Counted from the stretch's first letter, positions 16,539-26,455 are shown. The stretch: 64,000 nucleotides of DNA from JALYGY01 sp963800975 (GCA_963800975.1 CAWDDB010000008.1:682001-746000), one strand, 5' to 3'. Notes: a model not told the origin generated them from the sequence alone. Numbers and translations: made by a program.

Positions 16539-19500
16539 ATGGGAAAGGGCAAGAGACCTACGGCAAACAGTGCGCTGGCGATCCTGAGCGCAGTAGCAAC
16601 TGCGGGCGCGGCCGCTTACCTGGGAGCATTCGAGAGCCTGAATGCGTGGGCTGGCCGGCTCTGGCCCGGGCAACCCGGTTGGTTGCTCGCCGTCTCGTGT
16701 GTCCTTGCTGCTGGCCTGGCGATCTACTGCTGGCTCCTTAGGTCGCGGCTTAGATCAACGTACGCGCGGCACGATGGCGCCGCCACCAGACTCGAGCGCG
16801 AGGTCGCCGAGCTGCGGCGCGCCGGCGAATCGACGCGGAGGACCGCGGCAACCTACCGAGGGGTCGTGGCGAACCTGCCCGTTGCCCTGTTCGCGGTCGA
16901 TCCCGAGGGGGTGTTTACCCTCACGGAGGGCACGGACCTGGAGATCCTGGGCCTCGAACCCGAGAGGGTAGTCGGGAGATCCATCTTCGAAACCTACAAC
17001 GACGCTCCGCAGGTAGTTGAGACCATACGCCTCGCGCTAGCGGGCCAGGCGTCCGGAACCATCATTGAGGCGGGCGGGCGGGCGTTCGAGACCCGTTGCT
17101 CGCCCTTGCGAGAAGCTGGCGAGTTCTCTGGCGTGCTCGGGGTTGCGACCGACGTCACGGAGCGCAGGCGAGCCGAAACAAGGCTGCGCGAGGCCGAAGC
17201 GCGCTACCGCACGCTGGTGGAGCAGATGCCGGCGATCACCTACGTGGAGGAGCTCTCGAAAAACGGCAAGGTTCTCACGTACAAGAGCCCGCAGTACGAG
17301 GCCATGGTCGGGCATGCCCCTGTCGAGGGGCTCCCGAACCCTGAGCAATGGTCCAAGGTGATTCACCCCGACGACCACGAGCGTGTGTTCGCGGAGGACG
17401 CGCGCACCGACGAGACCCTCGAGCCGTTCCTGATGGAGTACCGGATGGTTGCCGAGGACGGACGGGTTCTCTGGGTGAGAGACGAGGCCGTGGTAGTGCG
17501 CGACGAAGAGGGCGTGCCACTATTCTGGCAGGGCGTCATCCTCGACATCACCGAGCGCAAGAAGGCAGAGGATGCGCTCAGGGAGAGCGAGCGGCGGCTC
17601 TCGACGCTGCTGGCCAACGCCCCGGCCTACCTCTACCGGTGCCTCTACGAGCCCGGGTGGCCGGCCGAGTTCGTCAGCGATTACGCCCTCGAGCTCACGG
17701 GCTACACGCCGGCCGATCTGATCGACGGTAACGTACTCTTCGGCGACCTGATCGCGGAGGAAGACGGGCAAAGGCTCTGGGACGAGATCCAGGAGGCGGT
17801 GGCAAGACACGAGCGCTACGCCCTCCGCTACGCCCTCAGGCGCAAGGACGGAGAGGTGAGGTACGTCGAGGAACACGGCCAGGGAGTCTACGATGAGAGA
17901 GGCAGCGTCGTGGCCCTCGAAGGCGTCGTTCACGACGTCACCGAGCGTGTCCGATCGGAGACCGCCCTTAGGGAAACCGAGCAACGCTACCGTACGCTCG
18001 TCGAGCAGATCCCGGCCGTGACCTACATAGACAAGGCCGACGGCAGCGACGACCCGCTTTACACCAGCCCGCAGGTCGAGCAGATGCTCGGCTACACACC
18101 CGAGGAGTGGCTCCAGGGACGCCTGTGGCCCGAGCGCCTGCACCCCGACGACCGCGAACGGGTGCTGGCCGCCGACCAGCGCTTCGAGTCAGGCGAAAAA
18201 GAGCGCTTCGTCGAGGAGTACAGGCTCCTGTCCAGGGACGAATCGGTGGTCTGGGTACGCGAGGAGGCGGTAGCGCTCAAGGACGAATCTGGCAAGACCG
18301 TGCTCTGGCAGGGGGTCATCTTCGACATCACCGAGCGCAAGGTGGCCGAAGATGCGCTCAGGGAGAGCGAGGCCATGCTGGCCGAGGCCCAGCGCATGGC
18401 CCACCTCGGCAGCTGGGAGTGGGATCTGCGAACCGACCGGGTGAGGTGGTCGGATGAGACATTCCGCATCTACGGCTCCGCGCCCGAGGCGCTCGTGCCT
18501 TCGTTCGAGAAATTGCTCGAGGTGGTGCATCCCGACGACAGGCAGATGCTGCGCGAGCACATCGACGCTGCTTTGCTGGAGGACAAACCCTACGACCTCG
18601 AACACCGCATCGTCCGGCCCGGCGGCGAGGTCAGGGTTGTGCATCGCCACGCAAAGGTGCTGCGCGACGACACCGGCAAACCCCTCAAGATGGTCGGGAC
18701 CGTCCACGACGTCACGGACCGTAAGGCCCTCGAGGATCGCCTGGAGCACCTGGCTCTGCACGACCCCCTGACGGGTCTGCCAAACCGAGCCCTTTTCACC
18801 GACCGGGTGTGGCAGGCCGTGGCCCGTGCCAAACGAAGGCAGCGACCCTTCGCCGTTCTGTTCATGGATATCGACAACTTCAAGGTCATAAACGACTCCC
18901 TCGGCCACGCGGCCGGCGACAGGGTGCTCAAGGCGGCAAGCAAGCGGATAAAGGACGCTCTCAGACCAGAAGACACGGTGGCAAGATTTGGCGGCGACGA
19001 GTTTATCCTGCTGCTCGAGGACACGGATGCGGCGGACGCCACCCACGTCACGGAGCGCGTCCAGGAGCAACTGCGGGCTCCGTTCACCATCGACGGGCGG
19101 CGGCTGTTCGTCACGGCGAGCGTCGGCGTAGCGGTCGGCGGATTGAATGGCAAGGGCACGACGGACATCCTGCGCGACGCCGACGTGGCGATGTACCGGG
19201 CGAAACATTCTGGCAAGGCTCGCTACGCGGTGTTCGAGGAGGCGATGAACGCGCGGGCCCTCGAGCGCCTGGAACTCGAGCACGACCTCAGGCGCGCGAT
19301 AGAGCGAGGGGAGCTAAAGGTTCAATACCAACCCCAGATGTTGCTGGACGTAGACGTCCAAAGGTACCTCAGGTCCGTGGGGAGCCGGGCGATCATCGCC
19401 CGAACCGCCACCAGGGCGCCCCGGATAACAGGTCTGGAGGCGCTCGTTCGCTGGGAGCACCCGCAGAGGGGCCTGCTTCGACCCGACGAATTTATCCCTA

Positions 19501-20114
19501 TCGCCGAGGAGACGGGCCTGATCTTCGAGATCGGTGAGGTGGTGCTCGGGGAGGCATGCCGCCAGATGAAGAGGTGGCACACCCTCTATCCGAGCGACCC
19601 GCCCCTCGCCGTGTGCGTTAACCTATCGGCCAAGCAGTTCGGTGAGCCAAGCCTGACGGATACCGTACGCCGCATACTCTCGGAGACCGGACTCGACCCG
19701 ACCTGTCTGCACCTTGAGATCACGGAGTCAACGGCTATGGGCAACGCTCCCGCCACCGCCGCCACCCTGGCCGAACTCAAAGAGGTCGGGGTGCGCATGA
19801 TCATAGACGACTTCGGGACCGGGTACTCTTCGCTGTCCTACCTGGAGCGCTTCCCTGTCGACCGGGTCAAGATCGACCGCTCGTTCGTCGCGAAGCTCGG
19901 GAGCGATCCAGGCACCACCGCGCTGGTCTCCGGGATGATCCAGTTGGCGCACACCCTGGACCTGGAGACGATCGCCGAGGGTATCGAAACACGCGTGCAG
20001 CTCGATCGTTTGCAGCAGCTGGGCTGCGACCTGGCCCAGGGATTCTACTTCTCGGAGCCTGTCTTCGGTGATGAGGTGGACGGGCTGCTGGATCCTGATG
20101 CTACCACCAAGTAG
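16539..20114 (+). CDS. Five-PAS GGDEF/EAL cyclic di-GMP signalling protein
   Basis: 1191 residues. Two hydrophobic segments in the first 70 residues anchor it in the membrane. Five PAS modules follow (starting near residues 105, 225, 348, 482 and 612), several ending in the DITERK/DVTER motif. A diguanylate cyclase domain has the intact GGDEF signature near residue 818 and DPLTGLPNRALF before it. The EAL phosphodiesterase domain keeps EALVR, NLSAKQF, EITES, DDFGTGYSSL and AEGIET, so both activities look competent. An insertion of about 22 residues lies between YQPQ and the EALVR strand. No partner gene is adjacent. Confidence 0.92.
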   Translation: MGKGKRPTANSALAILSAVATAGAAAYLGAFESLNAWAGRLWPGQPGWLLAVSCVLAAGLAIYCWLLRSRLRSTYARHDGAATRLEREVAELRRAGESTRRTAATYRGVVANLPVALFAVDPEGVFTLTEGTDLEILGLEPERVVGRSIFETYNDAPQVVETIRLALAGQASGTIIEAGGRAFETRCSPLREAGEFSGVLGVATDVTERRRAETRLREAEARYRTLVEQMPAITYVEELSKNGKVLTYKSPQYEAMVGHAPVEGLPNPEQWSKVIHPDDHERVFAEDARTDETLEPFLMEYRMVAEDGRVLWVRDEAVVVRDEEGVPLFWQGVILDITERKKAEDALRESERRLSTLLANAPAYLYRCLYEPGWPAEFVSDYALELTGYTPADLIDGNVLFGDLIAEEDGQRLWDEIQEAVARHERYALRYALRRKDGEVRYVEEHGQGVYDERGSVVALEGVVHDVTERVRSETALRETEQRYRTLVEQIPAVTYIDKADGSDDPLYTSPQVEQMLGYTPEEWLQGRLWPERLHPDDRERVLAADQRFESGEKERFVEEYRLLSRDESVVWVREEAVALKDESGKTVLWQGVIFDITERKVAEDALRESEAMLAEAQRMAHLGSWEWDLRTDRVRWSDETFRIYGSAPEALVPSFEKLLEVVHPDDRQMLREHIDAALLEDKPYDLEHRIVRPGGEVRVVHRHAKVLRDDTGKPLKMVGTVHDVTDRKALEDRLEHLALHDPLTGLPNRALFTDRVWQAVARAKRRQRPFAVLFMDIDNFKVINDSLGHAAGDRVLKAASKRIKDALRPEDTVARFGGDEFILLLEDTDAADATHVTERVQEQLRAPFTIDGRRLFVTASVGVAVGGLNGKGTTDILRDADVAMYRAKHSGKARYAVFEEAMNARALERLELEHDLRRAIERGELKVQYQPQMLLDVDVQRYLRSVGSRAIIARTATRAPRITGLEALVRWEHPQRGLLRPDEFIPIAEETGLIFEIGEVVLGEACRQMKRWHTLYPSDPPLAVCVNLSAKQFGEPSLTDTVRRILSETGLDPTCLHLEITESTAMGNAPATAATLAELKEVGVRMIIDDFGTGYSSLSYLERFPVDRVKIDRSFVAKLGSDPGTTALVSGMIQLAHTLDLETIAEGIETRVQLDRLQQLGCDLAQGFYFSEPVFGDEVDGLLDPDATTK

Positions 20115-20293
20115 CGGATCCGCCGAATCACGCATGATCGTAGCCTTTGCCCAAGATGCTCCACAGGCTGGGAAGCCCGATCCTACCCGGAACCTCTTGA
20201 ACGTGGATGATGATCCAAGCTTGACCGTGCCCCGTATTTGATCTCGCAACGGGTGTACACTAGCATCTGTACATACGAGTGGAGGCTCAGAAC

Positions 20294-20327
20294 CTCGCCC
20301 CCAACATGGGCGCCCACCTGGGGCGAG
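20294..20327. other. Structured segment in the gap before the DUF7452-like gene
   Basis: The 418-bp gap 20115-20533 holds no gene. CTCGCCCC and GGGGCGAG pair around a loop that itself contains the palindrome GGGCGCCC. Downstream, GGCCG-GTTTTTTCGT-CGGCC puts a T-run inside another stem. It could be a 5' leader structure or terminator after the GGDEF/EAL gene. I could not match it to a known riboswitch. Confidence 0.35.
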
Positions 20328-20533
20328 CGGAGCTAGTGGCGCAACCGACTACTCACGAGGTCACGTAGGCCTCGGGCGGCCGGTTTTTTCGTCGGCCCGA
20401 AAGGACGAGTGCGAGCAGCACCTCTCCTGCAGGGTTCCGCGTGGCTAACCGCCCGGAAGCGAGGCTTTCGAGAGAAGGGAGCACGCGGGTGCGCCAGAAC
20501 AGCGGCGATAGTGGCACGGCTGCGAGGAGCTGA

Positions 20534-21298
20534 ATGTGGCGCCACACAAGAACGGTGGTGATGGTATTGGCGCTCTGCGTGCTGGTAGTCGAAGCATTTC
20601 TGCTCTTCAGATGGTACGACCGATACTTCTACCCCGACGCGTCCACGTCGTCAAACGGCTCCGCCGGCGCGGTCTCGGCTCTCGAGAAAGGTACCGAGGA
20701 GACCACGCGCGACAACAAGAAGGCGAACCTAGACGGGAACGCCGAGACCACATTCGAGCATACCGCTACGGACGACAACAGCCGAGGCGACTACACCTAC
20801 CTGAGCGACCCGCTGGTCGACGGCGACTCGGACGCCATCGTGCTCGCCTTCCCGGTCGGGAGCCAGGAAAGCGCCAGTGCCAGTGCCAGCGCTAGTGCCG
20901 CTGCCTACGACCACAACATTGGCGTCTGGTACGAAGGCCGGGACAAGAAACGGTGGGCTATCTTCAATCAGGACCTGGCGGCTGTGCCAGCGGGGACGGC
21001 GTTCGAGGTGGTCATCCCGGCGGCGTCAGAGAGCTTCGTCCACCGCGCCGGGCTCTCCAATACCGTAGGAGACACCACGTATCTGGACGACCCGCTCACC
21101 AACGGCCGCCCGGACGCCGCCGTGTCGATCACCCAGAACTGGAACCCCGGGGGTGGACGCGGAGTCTACAACAACCACCCCGTAGGGGTCTTTTACGACA
21201 GGGACGTTGACCAGTGGGCTGTATACAACAGGGACGGCGCGAAGATCCCTGACAGGGCTGCCTTCAACGTCGTCGTCTCCACAGGCGAGCTTACCTAG
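20534..21298 (+). CDS. Secreted or anchored protein with two DUF7452-like repeats
   Basis: 254 residues: an N-terminal hydrophobic anchor (VVMVLALCVLVVEAFLLF), a low-complexity linker, and two copies of a beta-domain. The first has GDYTYLSDPLVDGDSDAIV, NIGVWYEGRDKKRWAIFNQD. The second has GDTTYLDDPLTNGRPDAAV, PVGVFYDRDVDQWAVYNRDG. A Ser-Ala run (SASASASASA) made by six-base DNA repeats interrupts the first copy. The domain is found in cell-surface proteins of unknown function. Confidence 0.75.
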   Translation: MWRHTRTVVMVLALCVLVVEAFLLFRWYDRYFYPDASTSSNGSAGAVSALEKGTEETTRDNKKANLDGNAETTFEHTATDDNSRGDYTYLSDPLVDGDSDAIVLAFPVGSQESASASASASAAAYDHNIGVWYEGRDKKRWAIFNQDLAAVPAGTAFEVVIPAASESFVHRAGLSNTVGDTTYLDDPLTNGRPDAAVSITQNWNPGGGRGVYNNHPVGVFYDRDVDQWAVYNRDGAKIPDRAAFNVVVSTGELT

Positions 21299-21733
21299 GG
21301 GAGCTATCCGCCGGTATCTTCGAGCTTGGATTTCCAGCGGGTAGCCGATCAGGTTTTCAGCGCAGACCGCGCCGATTTACCCTAGTCGGGGGCGAGTCCT
21401 CTGCTGGTCACAGCTCGGACACCGCCGTCTAGCTCTTGGCTGCACGTTCGGTCCCAGGCGGCGTTGCACAAGAAATCGCACTTGAAAAAACGAACGGTTG
21501 CTTGAGCCGCGTATTAGGTTCGGGGAAGGGCAGGGGCTGCTAAGTTCCGGCCCTCTGAACTTACCGGCTACGCAACTTGTCCTGTAGGCCGCTCCGTACG
21601 GGTTCTCCGACGTTCGGGCCAGCTGCGCGTAAAATTGAGTAACCCGAATGCGTAACCTTACGCATGCGTCCACCCACCTTCGTAGTCTACTCTGCCCTCG
21701 TCGTGCGAAACCGAAGAAAAGGAGGAGTCTGCT

Positions 21734-22546
21734 ATGAGTGATGAAGGGAAAGGCTACTTACTGGCCGGGCAGCTTTCGGAGCTCGAGCGGCTGCAACTGC
21801 AATCGCGTGTCTGGGAGCCCACCGGGCGACAGTTGCTGTCGCAGGTCGATGGAGGCTCGGGCGGGTGGGTTCTGGATGTCGGCTGCGGAGTCATGAGCTG
21901 GCTCCGGATCCTTAGCGAGTGGGTCGGCCCCTCCGGACGGGTGGTGGGCACCGACATAGACGAACACCTGCTGGATGCCGCTCGTTCATTTCTCGAGTCG
22001 GAAGGGATCTCAAACGTGGATCTGGTGGTCGATGATCTATTCGACACCAAGTTGGAGCCGCGGTCCTTCGATCTCGTTCATGCCCGTTTTCTCATCGCGC
22101 CTCTAGGCCGTGGTCGCGAACAGGTGGCGGCGCATCGGCGCCTGGTCAAGCCCGGTGGTTGGCTGGTTCTCGAGGAGTGGGATACGAGCTCCTGGCACTT
22201 CAATCCACCCGCCCCCGCAGCCGAGCGGCTGATCCGATTGCTGTACGAGATTTTCGCCACCCGAGGCGGGGACGCTGGCCGCGAGCTCCCGGAGCTTTTT
22301 CGCGAGATCGGCATCGCCGACCCCGGGATCGATGCGCATGTGATCGCGCTGAAGCCAGGCCACCCCTATCTGCGCCTGCCGCTTCAGTTCAGCGTGTCGC
22401 TTGAGCGTCCGCTGTTGCAGACCGTGGGTGCTGATGAGCTTGCGTCCCTGCGCCGGGCCGCCGAAGCGGAGTTGGCCGACCCGGCAAGGTGGGGAACGAC
22501 GTTCACCGTGGTCCAGGGTTGGGGCAAGGTCGAAGGCGGCAGTTAA
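21734..22546 (+). CDS. Class I SAM-dependent methyltransferase
   Basis: 270 residues. The cofactor site is VLDVGCGVMSWLRIL with the acidic loop VVGTDIDEHLLDAAR, then FDLVHARFLIAPLGR and LVKPGGWLVLEEWD, all standard for the family. Substrate cannot be deduced. ATG preceded by AAAAGGAGGAGTCTGCT. The 430-bp region before it (21299-21733) has no supported gene. Confidence 0.85.
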   Translation: MSDEGKGYLLAGQLSELERLQLQSRVWEPTGRQLLSQVDGGSGGWVLDVGCGVMSWLRILSEWVGPSGRVVGTDIDEHLLDAARSFLESEGISNVDLVVDDLFDTKLEPRSFDLVHARFLIAPLGRGREQVAAHRRLVKPGGWLVLEEWDTSSWHFNPPAPAAERLIRLLYEIFATRGGDAGRELPELFREIGIADPGIDAHVIALKPGHPYLRLPLQFSVSLERPLLQTVGADELASLRRAAEAELADPARWGTTFTVVQGWGKVEGGS

Positions 22547-22736
22547 GACTCGTCTGTCCTGGCACCCTGAAATTCCTCCCGCGCTATGAGCACGACCGCA
22601 CGCTTGTCCCGGTTGGCGACCGATATCAACTTCCCAAACGCAGTGCATCCCTGAGCTTCGCTTCTCCGCCACGCTGGGACAGGAGCCGGAGGTCAAGCTA
22701 GCGCTGGTCTAGTGGCTACGGCCCTTCCTCTTCTTG

Positions 22737-22780
22737 CCCTTATTCACCGAGTTGCCTAGTAGGCAAGAGCAGCGGAAGTC
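22737..22780 (-). repeat. Dispersed GGTGAATA repeat, copy 7
   Basis: On the minus strand: GACTTCCGCTGCTCTTGCC, then TACTAGGCAACTCGGTGAAT and AAGGGC. It abuts the 3' end of arsC. Minus-strand orientation like copies 8 and 9. Confidence 0.65.
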
Positions 22781-23223
22781 TAGGACTCCCGCTGCTCTAC
22801 AAGCTCCTTCTCGATGCGCTCCCTGATCTCGTCCCGCACCTTCCGGAATACCGCGAGCCGCTCCTCCTCCGAGCCCTCGGCGCGAGAGGGGTCCTCGAAG
22901 GACCAGTGCAGCCTGCTCGCGGCCCCGGGGAAGAACGGGCACGACTCGTTCGCCTCGTCGCAGACCGTGACCACGTGGTCGAATGGCTCCTCCACGTAGC
23001 ACTCCAGGGTCTTGGACTCCTGGCCCGAGATGTCCACCCCGACCTCGTCCATCGCCCTGATGGCCAGCGGCCTGACGTGCGTCGCCTCCGTCCCGGCGCT
23101 GTGGACCTCGTAGCGGTCCCCGGCGAGGTGGCGTAGTAGGCCCTCGGCCATCTGCGAGCGCGCGGAGTTGTGGGTGCAGAGGAACAGGACCCTCGCCCGC
23201 TCCCCCGCCTCAGCAGCAGCCAC
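22780..23223 (-). CDS. arsC: Arsenate reductase, thioredoxin-coupled (LMW phosphatase type)
   Basis: 147 residues of the low-molecular-weight phosphatase fold. FLCTHNSARSQMAEGLL carries the CxxxxxR loop (C-T-H-N-S-A-R). The redox pair of cysteines is in TLECYVEEPFDHVVTVCDEA. It reduces arsenate to arsenite. The GTG start lies inside the end of arsR (14-bp overlap), so the two are translationally coupled in one operon. A thioredoxin gene is also present at 15220. Confidence 0.88.
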   Translation of the reverse strand: MAAAEAGERARVLFLCTHNSARSQMAEGLLRHLAGDRYEVHSAGTEATHVRPLAIRAMDEVGVDISGQESKTLECYVEEPFDHVVTVCDEANESCPFFPGAASRLHWSFEDPSRAEGSEEERLAVFRKVRDEIRERIEKELVEQRES

Positions 23224-23632
23224 CGGCCGCGCTCCGCTTCTCGCCGCCGGAGAGCAGGCGGTCGGCGGCCTCGCCGAGCAACCCGGTCGCGGCCTCCCGG
23301 TCCAGGGAGTAGAAGGCCCACTTCCCGCGCCTCTCCTCGCGCACGAGCCCCGCGTCCTTGAGCTTCCTCATGTGGTAGGAGACCTTCGACTGGCCCATCC
23401 CGAAGTGCTCCTCGAACTCGCAGACGCAGATGCCCTCGTCGCTCTCCTCGGCCGGGACGCCCGAGCCGGAGAAGTCGCAGCAGCCCCTCCCCTCGGCCAT
23501 CATGGCGAGCATCCTCACCCGTATGGGGTCGGAGAGGGCGCGGCCCAGCGCGACGAGCCGATCCACGCCCTTACCCCGGGCGTCCCCGCGGGCGCCGTTC
23601 TCCTCGACGACCCGGAGCTCCTCGGCGCTCAA
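23210..23632 (-). CDS. arsR: ArsR family arsenic-responsive repressor
   Basis: 140 residues with an ArsR/SmtB winged helix: LGRALSDPIRVRMLAMMAEG, then the metal loop ICVCEFEEHFGMGQSKVSYH with the CVC arsenite-binding motif, and AGLVREERRGKWAFYSLD wing. A second cluster, GRGCCDF, precedes it, and the C-terminus ends GGCC. Its start overlaps the arsM stop by four bases (ATGA). Two matching ATCAA-N6-TTGAT operators lie upstream of arsM. Confidence 0.88.
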   Translation of the reverse strand: MSAEELRVVEENGARGDARGKGVDRLVALGRALSDPIRVRMLAMMAEGRGCCDFSGSGVPAEESDEGICVCEFEEHFGMGQSKVSYHMRKLKDAGLVREERRGKWAFYSLDREAATGLLGEAADRLLSGGEKRSAAGGCC

Positions 23633-24498
23633 GACGTGCCCCCGGCCGGCTTGCGGCCTCGGACGAACGCGCTAGCCAGCTCGACCCCAGCCGTGGCCGT
23701 CGCGGTGTCGCCGCAGCAGCCCGATCCGCCGCAGCATCCGGGCGCGAGCTCGGCGCCGACCAGCTCCTCGTCGTAGGTGTGCGTGACCTCCACCGAGACG
23801 TCCTCGAAGCCGGCACCGCGCAGCAGCCCCTCGTACTCGTCCTTCTCCAAGGCGCCCGAGACGCAGCCCGCCCACGACTCTATGCTCTCCACCACTTCGG
23901 CCGGGAGCTTGCTCTTGTCGCCCAGGAACACCATGTCAGAGACGGCGAACCGCCCGCCCGGCTTTAGGACGCGGAACGCCTCGCCTATCACCCTGGATTT
24001 GTCCGTCGAGAGGTTGATGACGCAGTTGGAGATCACCACGTCCACGTGGTCCTCGGGAAGCGGGATCTCTTCGATGTTCCCCTTCAAGAACTCGACGTTC
24101 TCTGCCCCCGCCTCTGCCCGGTTCTTCTCGGCCAGCTCGAGCATCTCGTCGGTCATGTCCAGCCCGTACGCCTTGCCGCCAGGCGAGACCCTCTTGGCCG
24201 ATAGCAAGACGTCTATGCCGCCGCCGCTGCCCAGGTCCAGCACCACCTCCCCCGGAGAGAGCGTGGCGAGCGCCGTCGGATTGCCGCACCCCAACGAAGC
24301 CGCGCCCGCCGCTTCGGGTATCCCGCCGAGTTCCTCGGCGGAGTATTCGCCGCCGCTCCAGTCCACCCCGAGCGCCTCGGAGTCGAGGCCCCGCTCGCCC
24401 GCCGACCCGCAGCACGAGGCCGACCCCGTGCCTTCCAGTACCGTCCTGGCCGCCCCCGCGTACCTCTCCTTGACCCGTTCCCGTAGCTCCTCGCTCAA
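23629..24498 (-). CDS. arsM: Arsenite S-adenosylmethionine methyltransferase
   Basis: 289 residues. LSPGEVVLDLGSGGGIDVLL is the SAM site. Conserved cysteines include SASCCGS, ISNCVINLS and ESWAGCVSG, the positions that bind arsenite in ArsM. A Cys-rich tail (GCCGGSGCCGD) is typical of many ArsM proteins. It converts arsenite to methylated, partly volatile forms. It is first in the operon arsM-arsR-arsC, directly behind the ArsR operators. Confidence 0.9.
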   Translation of the reverse strand: MSEELRERVKERYAGAARTVLEGTGSASCCGSAGERGLDSEALGVDWSGGEYSAEELGGIPEAAGAASLGCGNPTALATLSPGEVVLDLGSGGGIDVLLSAKRVSPGGKAYGLDMTDEMLELAEKNRAEAGAENVEFLKGNIEEIPLPEDHVDVVISNCVINLSTDKSRVIGEAFRVLKPGGRFAVSDMVFLGDKSKLPAEVVESIESWAGCVSGALEKDEYEGLLRGAGFEDVSVEVTHTYDEELVGAELAPGCCGGSGCCGDTATATAGVELASAFVRGRKPAGGTS

Positions 24499-24515
24499 GA
24501 CGACGCTCCTCTCCG

Positions 24516-24558
24516 ATCAAGTCTTCTTGATGGAAGTATAGATCAAGATACGTTGATC
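24516..24558. promoter_or_regulatory. Tandem ArsR operators
   Basis: Two inverted repeats fit ATCAA-N6-TTGAT: ATCAAGTCTTCTTGAT at 24516-24531 and GATCAAGATACGTTGATC at 24541-24558. They lie 18-60 bp upstream of arsM. The spacing of about 25 bp between centres puts two ArsR dimers near the promoter, so the operon should be derepressed by arsenite. Confidence 0.8.
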
Positions 24559-24724
24559 TGTCAAGGCCAGGAGGGCCACGCGCTGACCTTCAGAGAGGGT
24601 GTGTTCTCGGAAGCCAGCGACACTTGGCTACCCACCGGCAACCGCAAGAACGGCCCGGATCTAGCCCGCTTGGGGTATGTACCGGTCGTGGTGAAGGTGC
24701 TACGCTGCCCTGCGTGACGTTACC

Positions 24725-24759
24725 GGGGCGAGAGAGAAGCACACTTTCCCTCTCGCCCC
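24725..24759. terminator. Perfect hairpin upstream of the CSLREX-type gene
   Basis: GGGGCGAGAG and CTCTCGCCCC pair perfectly over ten bases with a 15-base loop. It sits 50 bp before the ribosome binding site of the next gene, so it may be a leader hairpin. No T-run follows. Confidence 0.5.
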
Positions 24760-24827
24760 CACAAGGGAGGAGCGCAACAGAGCGATGATCGGGCGCGGCT
24801 ATCCACCGACGAGGATGAAGACTAGGG

Positions 24828-26328
24828 TTGTTGTTGGCGGCGAGCGCCCTGGCGCTCGTGGCGGTGGTGGTGGGGTTGGTGTGGGCCAGCAGCCCGGCCT
24901 GGGCCGCCACCATAACCGTCGACAGCCTCGCCGACGATGCCGACGGGACCGACGGGGAGTGCACCCTCAGGGAGGCGATCACCGCCGCCAACACCGACGC
25001 GGCTTCGGGGACGGCTCCCGGGGAGTGCGCGGCGGGCTCCGGCGACGACGTCATAGAGATCGGGGTGACGGGCACGGTGGACCTCACCGGGGTATTGCCT
25101 GACCTCGACAGCAACATAGAGATAGCGGGACCGGGGGCCGACGAGTTCACGGTCAGGCGCGACACGGGGGGCGACTACGAGATCTTCTTCGTTTCGAGCG
25201 GCAGCGTGGTCTCCGTCTCGGGGATCACCGTCTCCAACGGGAATGCGCTCGGTAATGACGGCGGCGGCATCCACAACGAAGGCGGCACCGTGACGATCGC
25301 CGGCTCCACCATAAGCGGCAACTCTGGCTTCCAGGGCGGCGGCGTCTTCAACCGCAGGGGCACCCTGACGATCACCGACTCCACCATAAGCGACAACACC
25401 GCACCCAACTCGGGCGGCGGCGTCTATTCCAACACCGGCAACCTCACCTCCGGCCTAAAGACGACCATCACCAACTCCACCCTAAGCGGCAACACCACCG
25501 ACGGGCTTCGGCGGCGGCGTCTACAACTTCGGTGGCCTCACCGTCGTAGAGCACTCCACCATAACCGACAACACCGCCCCCGACGACGATGGGAGCGGCG
25601 TGCGGAGCTTCGGGGACTCCTCCACCCGCACCGAGGTCCTCTCGAGCATCATCTCCGCCAACGCCAACACCGACGTGGACTCCGGCACCACCACCAACTC
25701 CTTCGATTCGGAGGGCTACAACCTCATAGGAGACGGCAGCGCCACGGGGGCCTTCGACCAGACGGGAGATGAGTCCGGCGTTACGGACCCCTCGCTCAAA
25801 GCGCTCGGCAACTACGGAGGTCCCACACAGACCCACGCCCTAAGGCCACGCAGCCCGGCCGTGAACGCCATCCCCAAGGCCACGAACGGCTGCGCCACGG
25901 GGATAGCCACGACGGACCAGCGCGGGGTGAGTAGGCCCCAGGCTCGTAAGTGCGAGATAGGCTCCTTCGAGGACAGGAGTCCCAGGGTAAACAGGGTGGT
26001 GCCCCAAGAGGGCGCCACGGGCGTGGGCCTCGCGACCAACGTCCGTGCCTTCTTCAGCTACGGGGTGAACAGGACGACCGTAAACGCCTCCACCTTCAGG
26101 CTCTACAAGATGGGCACGGAGGACCCCCTGGGAGCGCAGGTGGGCTACGACCCCCAGAAGCGGATGGCGATCCTGAACCCCACCGGCGGGCGCCTGGAGC
26201 CTGGGCGCAGGTACAAGGCCGTGATCACCACGGGGGTAGAGGACAACCTGGGCAACCGCCTGGATCAGGACGAGGACCCCACGAACGGCAACCAGCCCAA
26301 GGTGTGGGTCTTCGAGGTTCGCAAATAG
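24828..26328 (+). pseudogene. Secreted CSLREX-type beta-helix protein, frameshifted
   Basis: One gene split over two frames. The first part has a signal peptide (LALVAVVVGLVWASSPAWAA), the CTLREAITAAN motif (CSLREX) and repeats of the form GGGVxNxGxLTITxSTISxN, a right-handed beta-helix. Near 25505, GACGGGCTTCGG moves the frame by one base. The second frame continues FGGGVYNFGGLTVVEHSTIT and on to a C-terminal Ig-like (Big_5) domain ending KVWVFEVRK. At the 5' end, ATGAAGACTAGG at 24815 with good ribosome binding site is also one base out of frame with the signal peptide. Either two indels have inactivated the gene or they are sequencing errors in G/C runs. Confidence 0.7.
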
Positions 26329-26455
26329 GGGATCCTCGCTAGAGAGAGGGTTCGACCCACAGCGGGAGGTCGAAGGGCCGGGCACCGACGCGGCGAGGTA
26401 CTTCGAGGCGGCTCAGGGAGACAAGCGGACCGGCATCCCCTGAACAAGTGAGACA

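Noticed and set aside
18189..19283. Minus-strand frame of 364 codons over the GGDEF region
   Set aside because: Antisense to an intact PAS-GGDEF coding sequence with all motifs.
20240..20420. c-di-GMP riboswitch between the GGDEF/EAL gene and the surface protein
   Set aside because: The conserved class I and class II core sequences are not present.
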